A program made the position numbers and the translations under genes. From IMG/VR virus record IMGVR_UViG_3300021093_000034, positions 20,693 to 84,692 of that record: a DNA stretch of 64,000 bases; one strand, given 5' to 3'. Of this stretch, positions 1-7,528 are shown piece by piece (the stretch's first letter is position 1; each line of letters starts with the position of its first letter). The stretch comes from a virus. The notes under the pieces were generated by a model. The model worked only from the letters and a program-made list of their open reading frames with translations, searched no databases and was not told where the DNA came from.

Positions 1-161
1 TCAAAGCCCGCAGGAACAACATGCAAGGTAAAGGCTGTTGCTGCTGTGTTTGTGTTGCAAAAATACATGGTAGTTACCGCTTGTCCACCAACGCTGGTCA
101 CTGTCAATACATTGGCTGCTGCCTGTCCTGAGTCTACTAAAACTGTGTTGTGAATTGCCAT
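1..161 (-). CDS. Small virion-type protein, cut by window edge
   Basis: The start codon ATG is at 161 and the frame stays open to base 1, so only the first 53 or so residues are visible. The visible part begins MAIHNTVLVDSGQAAANVLT and is rich in Thr, Ala and Val, as in beta-structured phage surface proteins. A ribosome site (AAGGAT) overlaps the stop codon of the preceding gene, only 9 bases upstream, so the two are translated together. No family is recognised. Its place at the end of the head-gene operon and its co-translation with a fibre-like protein suggest a virion decoration or fibre component, which is inference. Confidence 0.65.
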   Translation of the reverse strand, partial: MAIHNTVLVDSGQAAANVLTVTSVGGQAVTTMYFCNTNTAATAFTLHVVPAGF

Positions 162-170
162 TTTATATCC

Positions 171-551
171 TTATAGTACCAATGCGTAAACTTGTGCGCT
201 GGTTACTGCTGTTGCTGATCCGGTCTGAATTGATTCGTATGTTGATCCATCGTTTGTTAAAGTCCAGGCCCCTAATGTTTCGTTCCAAAGGATTGCCACA
301 TTTGCATACGATCCTCTATCAACCTCAATACCAGCTGTGTTTAGTGTTACACCTGCCCCAGTTTCCCCTGCATTTAAAGTTATGGTATTATCAGTGATGC
401 TGAGATCTTTTTTGTAAACGTTGGTGGAATTTCCTCCAACAAAAAGATTACCATCAATGTAGACTGTGTTAGTACTTATAGTGACATTGGCAGTTGGATT
501 GATCTTGTTGGTAATACTGTAGTCAGTATTTAAACTTTTAACTGTGGCCAT
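171..551 (-). CDS. Fibre-like virion protein
   Basis: This 126-residue protein carries the pattern NLFVGGNSTNVYKKDLSI followed by DNTITLNAGETGAGVT and a GIEVDRG segment. That succession is common in tail-fibre and other surface proteins of aquatic T4-like phages, where it forms short beta-strand repeats. It has no signal peptide or membrane segment. A late-promoter octamer lies about 20 bases upstream and a ribosome site (AAGGACC) precedes the ATG, so it is probably its own late transcription unit with the cut gene behind it. The exact position in the virion (head fibre or tail fibre) cannot be decided. Confidence 0.7.
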   Translation of the reverse strand: MATVKSLNTDYSITNKINPTANVTISTNTVYIDGNLFVGGNSTNVYKKDLSITDNTITLNAGETGAGVTLNTAGIEVDRGSYANVAILWNETLGAWTLTNDGSTYESIQTGSATAVTSAQVYALVL

Positions 552-570
552 TATGGGTCCTTATCTAGTG

Positions 571-578
571 TATTTATG
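571..578 (-). promoter_or_regulatory. Late promoter octamer CATAAATA
   Basis: On the minus strand CATAAATA matches the T4 late consensus TATAAATA at 7 of 8 bases. It sits just after the terminator of the preceding gene and 20 bases ahead of the start codon at 551. The gp55-like sigma factor encoded in this window is its expected reader. Confidence 0.6.
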
Positions 579-607
579 CTAGTATAAAGTTTGATCTAGT
601 CAATAAA

Positions 608-627
608 AAACCCGCCAAAGCGGGTTT
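608..627 (-). terminator. Intrinsic terminator after the 163-residue gene
   Basis: An 8-bp perfect stem (AAACCCGC pairing with GCGGGTTT) with a 4-base loop is followed on the minus strand by a run of T. It lies between the stop of the 646-1137 gene and the promoter at 571, so it separates two late transcription units. Confidence 0.8.
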
Positions 628-645
628 AATTTTATATCATTTTGA

Positions 646-1137
646 TCAATGACATTCTACATTTGCAAAAGTAGAAGTTGCTACGCTGTCACTGGTTCTC
701 CAACGATATCTGTTATTGCTTTGATCCCAAACATGTTTGTTTGAGATTCTGCTTACATAGAACCGAGTATTACTGGTATTATACCCAGTCACTGTCATAG
801 TGCTCGATCCTGATGCTGCTGCTGCATTGGCAGCATCTGCTCCTGCTGCTAATGTAGCGATAGTAACACTGGCATTGCTATGTGTACGACTTTCAGTTGC
901 GCCTACCGCATTAGCGACCAAGAACTGTTTAGCACCTTTTTGAGCAATAATATAGGCATTTGCGTGTAACACGCCTGCGCTTGTTCTAAATTGTACTTTG
1001 ACTGTTTTTACACCTTGAACTGTTACCCACTGTGGACGACCGCCGGTGCCACCAACGGAACTGATTGTTGCACTTACTTCTTGATCAACTAGTGTACCGT
1101 CACTTCTTTCGTGACTAATTTTTAAACCTCTTGCCAT
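646..1137 (-). CDS. Hypothetical virion protein next to capsid gene
   Basis: This 163-residue protein begins MARGLKISHERSDGTLVDQE and has an Ala/Ser/Thr-rich middle (about residues 85-115) and an aromatic C-terminal segment ending in Cys-His. No known family is recognised. It has a strong ribosome site (AAAGGAG) and its own terminator. A late-promoter-like octamer about 80 bases upstream suggests late expression. Position downstream of gp23 and the absence of membrane or catalytic motifs fit a capsid decoration or other structural protein, but this rests on context. Confidence 0.6.
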   Translation of the reverse strand: MARGLKISHERSDGTLVDQEVSATISSVGGTGGRPQWVTVQGVKTVKVQFRTSAGVLHANAYIIAQKGAKQFLVANAVGATESRTHSNASVTIATLAAGADAANAAAASGSSTMTVTGYNTSNTRFYVSRISNKHVWDQSNNRYRWRTSDSVATSTFANVECH

Positions 1138-1216
1138 TTTATTTCTCCTTTAATTAGCGTTCTAGGCTATACGCGGTTAGCATTCCGACATAAGCTCTCA
1201 GTTAAGAGCGAACTAA

Positions 1217-1453
1217 TTATTTATTTGATCCGCAATAAATTTGGTCCATGGATCGGTGTTTGCGTACTGCCGTAGTACTTCTAGATTTTTTACTCTTCGC
1301 GTTGTGGTAGCAAAGTAAATTTTTTTCTAAATCTTTAAATACACGGGCCAACTCAATTAATACTCTGTCACAACGTATCGTCCACGAATCAATAGTATCG
1401 TAGCTGTGATCAATATAATTGTCAAAAGTATCAATTCCAATATACTTACTCAT
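1217..1453 (-). CDS. Doubtful small ORF behind gp23 terminator
   Basis: The frame is open from 1495, but the first 14 codons would be encoded by the terminator hairpin. The first sensible ATG is at 1453, giving 78 residues beginning MSKYIGIDTFDNYIDHSYDT. There is no ribosome site, since the ATG directly follows the terminator T-run. The C-terminal third is lysine/arginine-rich. No family is recognised. It may be a real small gene or simply open frame in the spacer between gp23 and the next late gene. Confidence 0.3.
   Translation of the reverse strand: MSKYIGIDTFDNYIDHSYDTIDSWTIRCDRVLIELARVFKDLEKNLLCYHNAKSKKSRSTTAVRKHRSMDQIYCGSNK
1218..1225 (-). promoter_or_regulatory. Candidate late promoter AATAAATA
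   Basis: AATAAATA on the minus strand (7 of 8 to the T4 late consensus) would give the 646-1137 gene a leader of about 75 bases that includes a small hairpin (GCTCT/AGAGC, 1194-1209). It overlaps the last codons of the doubtful small ORF upstream, so the match could be chance. Confidence 0.4.
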
Positions 1454-1454
1454 A

Positions 1455-1480
1455 AAAAAAGCACCCGAAGGTGCTTTTTT
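1455..1480. terminator. Bidirectional terminator after gp23
   Basis: An 11-bp stem made of A6-GCACC and GGTGC-T6 closes a CGAA loop (UUCG when read on the minus strand). Both strands end in a T-run. On the minus strand it lies 25 bases past the gp23 stop codon and should end the abundant capsid transcript. Confidence 0.85.
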
Positions 1481-1504
1481 ATTTTTACCAAACAATGATA
1501 AAAA

Positions 1505-2701
1505 TCACTGAAATGATAGATTTGAGACAGCAATCTCACCTAGGTAGTCAGCTGCATTACCGAACGACGATGCTGTGTTAGTTAACTCAACATAACCATA
1601 ACGAGTCATGAAACCAACTACTGGCTCAAATGTGCTTGGATCTAGAACAACACCAGAGCTCATTAGAGGGATATATGGGCAATAGAACGCTGCTGCATCA
1701 GCCTCGCTTGAACCCTTATAACCAACTAGAACTGCTTGGCTATCGCTAGCATAGCTGTCAACATAGATACGCATTGCGCCGTTTAGTGTACCAACAAACT
1801 TGGTGTTGGTAGGAGCTTCAAAGGTACCTTCAGTTGTACGAGCAAATGCACTAGTGGTTGCGCTTTGTAACACAGTTAGAGCTGCTGGACTTACAACTGC
1901 CCAGTTACCAGCACCACGACGTGTACGACTAGCGATTAGGTTTGCTGTACGGTTGATTAGAACAGCTAGTGCAGCATGTTCGTCACCAACGAATGTAGCA
2001 GTACCTGATACAGCAGCCTGGTCAAATGTAAACTCAGTTGCTGCTAGGCTACGTAGCGAACCTAGGATTTCTTGGTCAATTTCAACGGTAATCTCTTGTG
2101 CAAGAGCTGCCATGATTTCTGCTTCGATGTCAAGACCGTGCATGGCTTGTGCATCTTGTGCAGCTTCAAAAGTCCAGCGAGCTGATAACTTACGAGTCTT
2201 GGCTTCAACAACTTGCTTCAAGATTTGTACATTGATTCTGTTACCAGGTACACCTTCTAGTGTGCTAGTTGTTGCTGCTTTACCAGTTGTTGCTGTGCCA
2301 CCTGGTGTTAGACCAGAATATGCAACAGCTATCTTGAATGGGCTTAGTGCTTCATCACCAGCTGTGGTACCAGTAGCGTATGGGCTAGCTGTGTCAGTGG
2401 TATTGTCTGCATAACGAACACGTAGTGTGTGGATCTGTGCAACAGGTCCAGTCATTGGCTGAACACCAACGATTTCGTTTGCAATAACTGTAGGCATTAC
2501 ACGTCGAATAACTGGTAGAATTACACGATTTAGTGTTGCTACGTTTGAAGCGGCAGTTGCGCCTGCAGTTGCAGCTTCCATCAAGTGCGTGCGAGTGTTC
2601 TCAAGGATTACACCCATTGTGGTTCTTTTAGAACCGTTTAAGCCTTCTAACAGAGCGTCTTTAGTTTCGCCCCAACGGCTTTCTAGTAATGCTTGTGTCA
2701 T
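1505..2701 (-). CDS. 23: Major capsid protein, gp23-type
   Basis: This 398-residue protein has the gp23 pattern: N-terminal delta domain, the segment LNRVILPVIRRVMPTVIANE (about 57-76) and the QPMTGP motif just after, then the HK97-type fold. T4 gp23 is longer (521 residues). Prohead maturation in T4 cuts after (I/L)-x-E; here LME at 40-42 followed by Ala43 is the best candidate site, with ILE at 32-34 as an alternative. A very strong ribosome site (AGGAGAAAAGGA) precedes the ATG. It follows gp22 by 26 bases and ends in a strong terminator, the T4 order 20-21-22-23. Confidence 0.95.
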   Translation of the reverse strand: MTQALLESRWGETKDALLEGLNGSKRTTMGVILENTRTHLMEAATAGATAASNVATLNRVILPVIRRVMPTVIANEIVGVQPMTGPVAQIHTLRVRYADNTTDTASPYATGTTAGDEALSPFKIAVAYSGLTPGGTATTGKAATTSTLEGVPGNRINVQILKQVVEAKTRKLSARWTFEAAQDAQAMHGLDIEAEIMAALAQEITVEIDQEILGSLRSLAATEFTFDQAAVSGTATFVGDEHAALAVLINRTANLIASRTRRGAGNWAVVSPAALTVLQSATTSAFARTTEGTFEAPTNTKFVGTLNGAMRIYVDSYASDSQAVLVGYKGSSEADAAAFYCPYIPLMSSGVVLDPSTFEPVVGFMTRYGYVELTNTASSFGNAADYLGEIAVSNLSFQ

Positions 2702-2727
2702 TTTTTTCCTTTTCTCCTATTTAGGGT

Positions 2728-3834
2728 TTACTTTAGCCCTGCTAAACGCTTGATTTCAAAAACGTTATTAGCGTTTTCTTCAACGGTTTGTGTATTAGCA
2801 GATTTATCACCAGTTACTTCTACACGGCCTTCTGCTAGCATTGCCTTGGGCTTGGCAGCAGGTTGAGCTGTGTTGTTTAGAACAGCTGGTAGATACTTGT
2901 CGTATGCACTCTGCAACTTAGCAGTCTGCACACTTTCAAGGAGTTCGCTCATGACTGCTGCTTTCTCCTTGTTTAACGATTTCAAAAGACTTGCCATGAT
3001 TTCACGGCGTTCAGTTGATTCACGTATAATCTTAATTTCTTTCTCTTTTGATTCAACAATCATTGCAGCTTTTTCTACATGAGCTTGTGCTTCTTGCAAA
3101 GCCTGCTCTTTGGCAGCAACAACAGCTTGTAGCTTGCGAATCTCTTTGTTCTCATTTAAGTGAGTAACAGCGAATTCACTAGCAAAAGCTTCAAAGATTT
3201 GACGACCAAACATGTTCTCACGAGCAAGTTGTATGTCTTCTTTGAGTTGAGTCATTTCTGACTCTAGTTTTCTGGTAATTGACTCTTTAACCAGTTCTGC
3301 AGATCTTGCAACGAAATTTTGTTGTAGTTCAGCAAGCTTATCTTTGGCACCAGCGATTAGACGAACTTTTGTCTCAACCACTGCCTGCTTGTCTTGCTCG
3401 AACTCTTGAATTTCTTCCGCTAATGACTTGATAACAAATGATTCTAGCTTACTAACACTATTTTCATATTGCTTACGGTCTTCACGTAGTTCTTTAATTT
3501 CTTCGGCCAGTTTACCAACCAAGAAATTGTTGAACTTTTCGCTGTTTTCCATCATGTGAACTTTAAATTTCGCACGATCTTCTGCTAGAGACTGTTTCTC
3601 TGCTGCAAACTCTTCGAGTTCGCTTTGCAGACTTTCAGTTACCATTCTGTCTAGAGCTTCAACCATAACTTGTTTGTCATGCTGATAGCGTTGAGCAAAT
3701 TCTTCACGAAGTTCTGCACGAACACTCTCACGAGCTTCTAGCAGTTTTGCTTCCCAAGCTTCACTAATTGCTTGCTTGGTATCTTCGTTTATGATGCCGC
3801 TGTCTACCAATGGTTTGATAGCATCTAATAACAT
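2728..3834 (-). CDS. 22: Prohead scaffold protein, gp22-type
   Basis: This 368-residue protein is almost entirely charged helix: Glu/Lys/Gln-rich heptads run from about residue 20 to 300 without membrane or Cys features. It sits between the gp21 protease and gp23, exactly where T4 keeps its main scaffold protein gp22. In T4, gp22 forms the prohead core and is degraded by gp21. This version is longer than T4 gp22 (269 residues). The C-terminal 60 residues are less charged and end in FEIKRLAGLK, likely the capsid-contacting end. Function is assigned from position and coiled-coil character more than from sequence identity. Confidence 0.85.
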   Translation of the reverse strand: MLLDAIKPLVDSGIINEDTKQAISEAWEAKLLEARESVRAELREEFAQRYQHDKQVMVEALDRMVTESLQSELEEFAAEKQSLAEDRAKFKVHMMENSEKFNNFLVGKLAEEIKELREDRKQYENSVSKLESFVIKSLAEEIQEFEQDKQAVVETKVRLIAGAKDKLAELQQNFVARSAELVKESITRKLESEMTQLKEDIQLARENMFGRQIFEAFASEFAVTHLNENKEIRKLQAVVAAKEQALQEAQAHVEKAAMIVESKEKEIKIIRESTERREIMASLLKSLNKEKAAVMSELLESVQTAKLQSAYDKYLPAVLNNTAQPAAKPKAMLAEGRVEVTGDKSANTQTVEENANNVFEIKRLAGLK

Positions 3835-3844
3835 CAGGTTTCTC

Positions 3845-4492
3845 CTATTTTAACTTAAGGTCATTGATAAGGCGTGTTAGGCCTTCTTTCAGGTACCGCT
3901 GTACTCTTTGATCTTGTGTGGCATCACGAGCCACATCTAACACTCGGTGTCCGTGACGCATATTCATCAAGCTCTCATAGATAGCTCTTGGATATGCATT
4001 TGGAGCCGAAGGCTGTGCTACAATGTCAACGGTTATGATATCAAAACCACTTACACGCCCGTCGTTAGCTACTTCTCCGCTTCCTCGGCTGCTGACACCC
4101 AACTTTACACCAGATGTGATCATTGCTTTAACAAGTTCTCCCATTGGTGTTGGTAGGATTTTTAGTTTGCCAAATCCGCAAGGACCGTCCATCCACATGC
4201 CTGTAATCATATGTGACACACGATCCAAATTAATCTTCAAATCATCAGGGTGATCAACTTCGCCAAGGACGCTTTTGCCTTCCTTGATAGTTTCATTGAT
4301 AGTTTGTACGGCCTTTTGAATTTCCGTCATAGGATATACACGCTGATTTTCATTTTTGACATCACCTTGAATGCATATCCCTTCCAGATACAAATTTTTC
4401 TGTTCCTTTCCATCGTACCCGGGCGCATCCTCTTCAAGGATTTTGATCTGCGCCCGGTCGAATGAAAGTTGCTCTTTTAGGTACAAAGCCAT
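3845..4492 (-). CDS. 21: Prohead maturation protease, gp21-type
   Basis: This 215-residue serine protease belongs to the T4 gp21 (herpesvirus assemblin-like) family. The catalytic His is in GEVDHPD (His81) and the serine in GVSSRGSG (Ser134/Ser135). IVAQPSAPNAYP follows as the usual conserved strand after the active site. It cleaves scaffold and the capsid delta domain during head maturation. The gene lies between the acidic core protein (13 bases upstream) and the scaffold gene (10 bases downstream). Both active-site motifs are intact. Confidence 0.92.
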   Translation of the reverse strand: MALYLKEQLSFDRAQIKILEEDAPGYDGKEQKNLYLEGICIQGDVKNENQRVYPMTEIQKAVQTINETIKEGKSVLGEVDHPDDLKINLDRVSHMITGMWMDGPCGFGKLKILPTPMGELVKAMITSGVKLGVSSRGSGEVANDGRVSGFDIITVDIVAQPSAPNAYPRAIYESLMNMRHGHRVLDVARDATQDQRVQRYLKEGLTRLINDLKLK

Positions 4493-4505
4493 ATTATTGC
4501 CCTAA

Positions 4506-5441
4506 TTAATTACCACCAGGTTCGATACTGTGCTTGTTAATGCCGCCTTCTTCACCTGTTTTTGCTTTCTCTTTCTTTGAGAAAGTGTTGCCTGCTCTTG
4601 CTCCTGGAACATTTTCAAAGTTACCTGCATGTGGTAGATCTTTGGTTGTGCCTTTCTTTGGAGCACTTGTGCCGTCTGGTGCGCTTTCGCTAGCACCTTG
4701 CACCAAGTTCTTTGCAGTACCACCCATGTCATTCTTGCCTGCTACTGTTGACTGTGTGTTAACATTAGCATGATCGCCACCTGCGCTGGTACCAGCTGGT
4801 TGTCCTTCGGTGTTGCTAGGTGCGCTGATTTTTTCTACATATTCACGCATTAGATCAACTGCGGTTTTTTGTAGCGGACGACGCTGACGAGATTCATAAA
4901 CGGACTCATCCATTTTTTCTTCTTTGTCGTCATCTTCTTCTTTGTCATCTTTGTCGTCATGTTGAGCTTCGTACATTTCCATGTCATCTTTACGATCCAT
5001 GTCGACCATGTCATCATCGCCCATGTCCATTGTATCCATGTCCCCCATGTCATCATCGCCTTCGTCGCCCATTAGCTGTTCAAATTCGGCTTTTAAGGCT
5101 TCTAGCTCGCTTTCAAGATCCATGACTTTTTGCTCTAGGTCGCCTACGCCATCGTCATCGCCCATGTCATCATCGCCCATGTCGCCCATGTCGCCCATGT
5201 CCATGGCATCCATGACATCTTCGTCTTCGCCTTCGACCATGCCACCGTTTTGATCGGCATCAATTTCCTGCATCATTGATTCTACTGGACTACCGCCCAT
5301 ACCTTCTTCGGCATATTCTTCATCCATTAGGCTTTCGTAGATGTCGCGACTTTTTTCTACTACAATTTCGTGAAACAACGCACGAGCTTGATCTTCCTCG
5401 TCGTTGATAATGTGTTCTATTAGCTGTTCATATTTGTTCAT
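4506..5441 (-). CDS. 67: Acidic prohead core protein, gp67-like
   Basis: The N-terminal 45 residues (MNKYEQLIEHIINDEEDQAR, then LFHEIVVEKSRDIYESL) match the layout of T4 gp67, a short helical domain followed by an acidic tail. Here the tail is far longer (311 residues against about 80 in T4). It has Asp/Met/Gly repeats such as MGDMGDMGDDDMGDDD (about 85-145) and a Gly/Asn/Ala-rich C-terminal third. T4 gp67 is an internal prohead protein cut by gp21. The gene lies between gp20 and gp21 as in T4. The strong ribosome site AAGGAG precedes the ATG. Residues 210-311 have no counterpart I recognise. Confidence 0.75.
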   Translation of the reverse strand: MNKYEQLIEHIINDEEDQARALFHEIVVEKSRDIYESLMDEEYAEEGMGGSPVESMMQEIDADQNGGMVEGEDEDVMDAMDMGDMGDMGDDDMGDDDGVGDLEQKVMDLESELEALKAEFEQLMGDEGDDDMGDMDTMDMGDDDMVDMDRKDDMEMYEAQHDDKDDKEEDDDKEEKMDESVYESRQRRPLQKTAVDLMREYVEKISAPSNTEGQPAGTSAGGDHANVNTQSTVAGKNDMGGTAKNLVQGASESAPDGTSAPKKGTTKDLPHAGNFENVPGARAGNTFSKKEKAKTGEEGGINKHSIEPGGN

Positions 5442-5473
5442 CGGGAACTCCTTATAATAATATGGCTGTATTT

Positions 5474-5481
5474 TATTTACT
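5474..5481 (-). promoter_or_regulatory. Variant late promoter AGTAAATA
   Basis: AGTAAATA on the minus strand matches the late consensus at 6 of 8. It lies 33 bases ahead of the gp67-like gene in a 93-base spacer with no ORF. Similar octamers occur upstream of the 74-residue gene (5765-5772) and gp20 (GGTAAATA, 7517-7524), which is the main reason to note it. Confidence 0.35.
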
Positions 5482-5534
5482 AAAATACCTAGATAATGGG
5501 GTTAAATGGTGTTTTTTTGAAGGATTTACTAGGA

Positions 5535-5759
5535 CTACATAGGCCCAGGCGCGGCTGCAGGAGGTTTGTACTGTTTTGCTACTTTTTCTAATTTGTTTTC
5601 GTGTTCTACTTTACGCACATCATTGGCCATTCGTAAACGATTGAGATCGCCCAAGGTAAGCCGTGTTTTTCTAAGATCGCTCAGCTTGAGAGGCGTGTTA
5701 TCGTCTTTCTCACTTTGATATCCGGGCTTGGCAGGTTCAAACAATTCAGTAACAATCAT
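5535..5759 (-). CDS. Small conserved protein between gp20 and core gene
   Basis: This 74-residue hydrophilic protein starts MIVTELFEPAKPGYQSEKDD and continues with a basic helix LSDLRKTRLTLGDLNRLRMA, ending in a Pro/Ala tail. It lies 21 bases behind gp20 and ahead of the gp67-like gene, the position of small core or assembly proteins in T4-like genomes. Possibly a gp68-type core component, but I cannot identify the family from sequence. No ribosome site is obvious. Confidence 0.6.
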   Translation of the reverse strand: MIVTELFEPAKPGYQSEKDDNTPLKLSDLRKTRLTLGDLNRLRMANDVRKVEHENKLEKVAKQYKPPAAAPGPM

Positions 5760-5780
5760 ACAGTTATTTACTCAATCTTG

Positions 5781-7496
5781 TTAAATTGCAGCCCCAGTGG
5801 GTGTAGTTTGAGCAGGGGCGCCTGCTGGTCCTGGGCCGGCTCCAAGAGGACTTCCTGTACCCGGTGCTGGTTGTGTTTCGGGACCAGGTTCTGTAGGCGG
5901 CGCCACATTTTCCAAATCACCAGCAATACCACCAGGACTTATACCAACGCTTCGTAGATTAGGATCCTCGGCTGGCGTAAATTCAATGTCGCCCTGCTCT
6001 TCGGCCCACATGGTTTCGTTTTCGCTCATTTCTTGCTCGCTTAGGCCCAGATAACGCTTCATTAACCAGCGTTTGCTCATGTAAGGATAAGCTTCTAGCT
6101 GAGTAAATGTTGCAATTCTGGCGCTGTCAATATCAGCTTGACGATATTGTGCAAAGTTTTGCGGTGGTTCAAATATAATTTCAAACAGTTGACTGTCAAT
6201 GTTAATACCTCTCCAACGCATGAACAGTTTAAACTCTGTATCCAATTTTTCAATAATTGCGCTTTGTAGACGTTGACAATACTGATTAAAACGCCATTCT
6301 TGTATTAGAGCAGTACCTACTCTACCGTCATTGTATGCTTGTGTGGCATCTTCTACTGCTACCGGTAGGTAACTGCTGGGAATACGCAAACCACGGAATA
6401 ACTTGTTTGTAAAATAACGTAAATCAGTGATTTCACCTAAGTTGCTAGCGCCAGGCAAGGTATCTACTGTCGATCCCCTTTGATCAGCTGTAACAGGAAA
6501 GAAGTAATCTTCCATCTGTGCCAATGGGTTGTAAGTTGCATCCATCATGTTTGCTCCGCCACCTGTTTGAGTAGGAATACGTCGCTGACTGATTTCATTT
6601 TTTATACGTTCAACAAACGCCATGGCCATATGACTGGGCATATTACCTACATCAATTTTAAATACTCTACGCTCAGGAGCACGTTGTACGCGATAGATAA
6701 TAACACTGTCTTCCAACAGTTCTTTTTGTTTAAAAACTTTGAAAACATTTTCTAACACACTGGTACCAAATGGCCAAAATACGTCAAGGCCTTCGGTAAG
6801 ACTAAGATGCATGATATGTTCGGCATTTACCGCGGCTTCGTTTTGAGCTCTAGTGAAACGCCCGCCGCCACCCAAGGGCACATTAGGCTGAACATAACTT
6901 CCTGACGGGCCGCCCACTTGCGGATGATTCATGTACTGATCGCTAGTAGTAACTGCTGTGACAGTGAGATTTTCAAAGTTGGGGTTGAGGTCTTTGACGA
7001 TGTACTGCTCGGGCTTTTTACCTTCACTTTCGTTAACAATAACCTTGACCACTTTGCTCATTTCTACCCAGAACAGTTTAAAGTTTTCGGGATCTCGCAC
7101 AAACACTTGATCACCGTATTTTATTGTATTTCTTACAATTCTAAATATACGTTTGTTGAATTCATTGAGATTGACCCATTGTTGCAGTTGTTCCTTGATG
7201 ATTTTTACTTCGTTATCAGTGGGTTGATCTTTGTATTTGATATCAAATGGTGTGTTGTTTGCTTCATTTTTCTGAGTCATAAACTCACTGAGAATGTCTA
7301 GAGCTGCATTGATTTCTGAATCCATGTCCATTTGTTCGTACTGATTGTAGCGTTCAATACGATTGGGATGTCCAATATAAACGTCAGGCAAGTTGCTTTG
7401 ATAGTTTCTATATCCAGGATCTGGCAAGCGACCGCTACCAAGTGGACTGATGTTGCTGGGCAAATTAGACGACTTAAAATATTTTTTCCAAGACAT
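5781..7496 (-). CDS. 20: Portal vertex protein, gp20-type
   Basis: The 571-residue protein forms the dodecameric DNA entry ring and head-tail connector. Diagnostic stretches are the N-terminal MSWKKYFKSS, the MDMDSEINAALDILSEFMTQ region (about 56-75), VFRDPE-type segments, and LPGASNLGEITDLRYFTNKL followed by FRGLRIPSSYLP, all typical of gp20. The frame is open further upstream only from a TTG at 7532. The ATG at 7496 with GGAA upstream gives the conserved N-terminus, so I chose it. The last 60 residues are Pro/Gly/Ala-rich low complexity. It lies directly behind the tape-measure-like gene, where T4 has gp19. Confidence 0.93.
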   Translation of the reverse strand: MSWKKYFKSSNLPSNISPLGSGRLPDPGYRNYQSNLPDVYIGHPNRIERYNQYEQMDMDSEINAALDILSEFMTQKNEANNTPFDIKYKDQPTDNEVKIIKEQLQQWVNLNEFNKRIFRIVRNTIKYGDQVFVRDPENFKLFWVEMSKVVKVIVNESEGKKPEQYIVKDLNPNFENLTVTAVTTSDQYMNHPQVGGPSGSYVQPNVPLGGGGRFTRAQNEAAVNAEHIMHLSLTEGLDVFWPFGTSVLENVFKVFKQKELLEDSVIIYRVQRAPERRVFKIDVGNMPSHMAMAFVERIKNEISQRRIPTQTGGGANMMDATYNPLAQMEDYFFPVTADQRGSTVDTLPGASNLGEITDLRYFTNKLFRGLRIPSSYLPVAVEDATQAYNDGRVGTALIQEWRFNQYCQRLQSAIIEKLDTEFKLFMRWRGINIDSQLFEIIFEPPQNFAQYRQADIDSARIATFTQLEAYPYMSKRWLMKRYLGLSEQEMSENETMWAEEQGDIEFTPAEDPNLRSVGISPGGIAGDLENVAPPTEPGPETQPAPGTGSPLGAGPGPAGAPAQTTPTGAAI

Positions 7497-7528
7497 AGCG
7501 TGTTCCGAGTGTGCAGTATTTACCGTGA

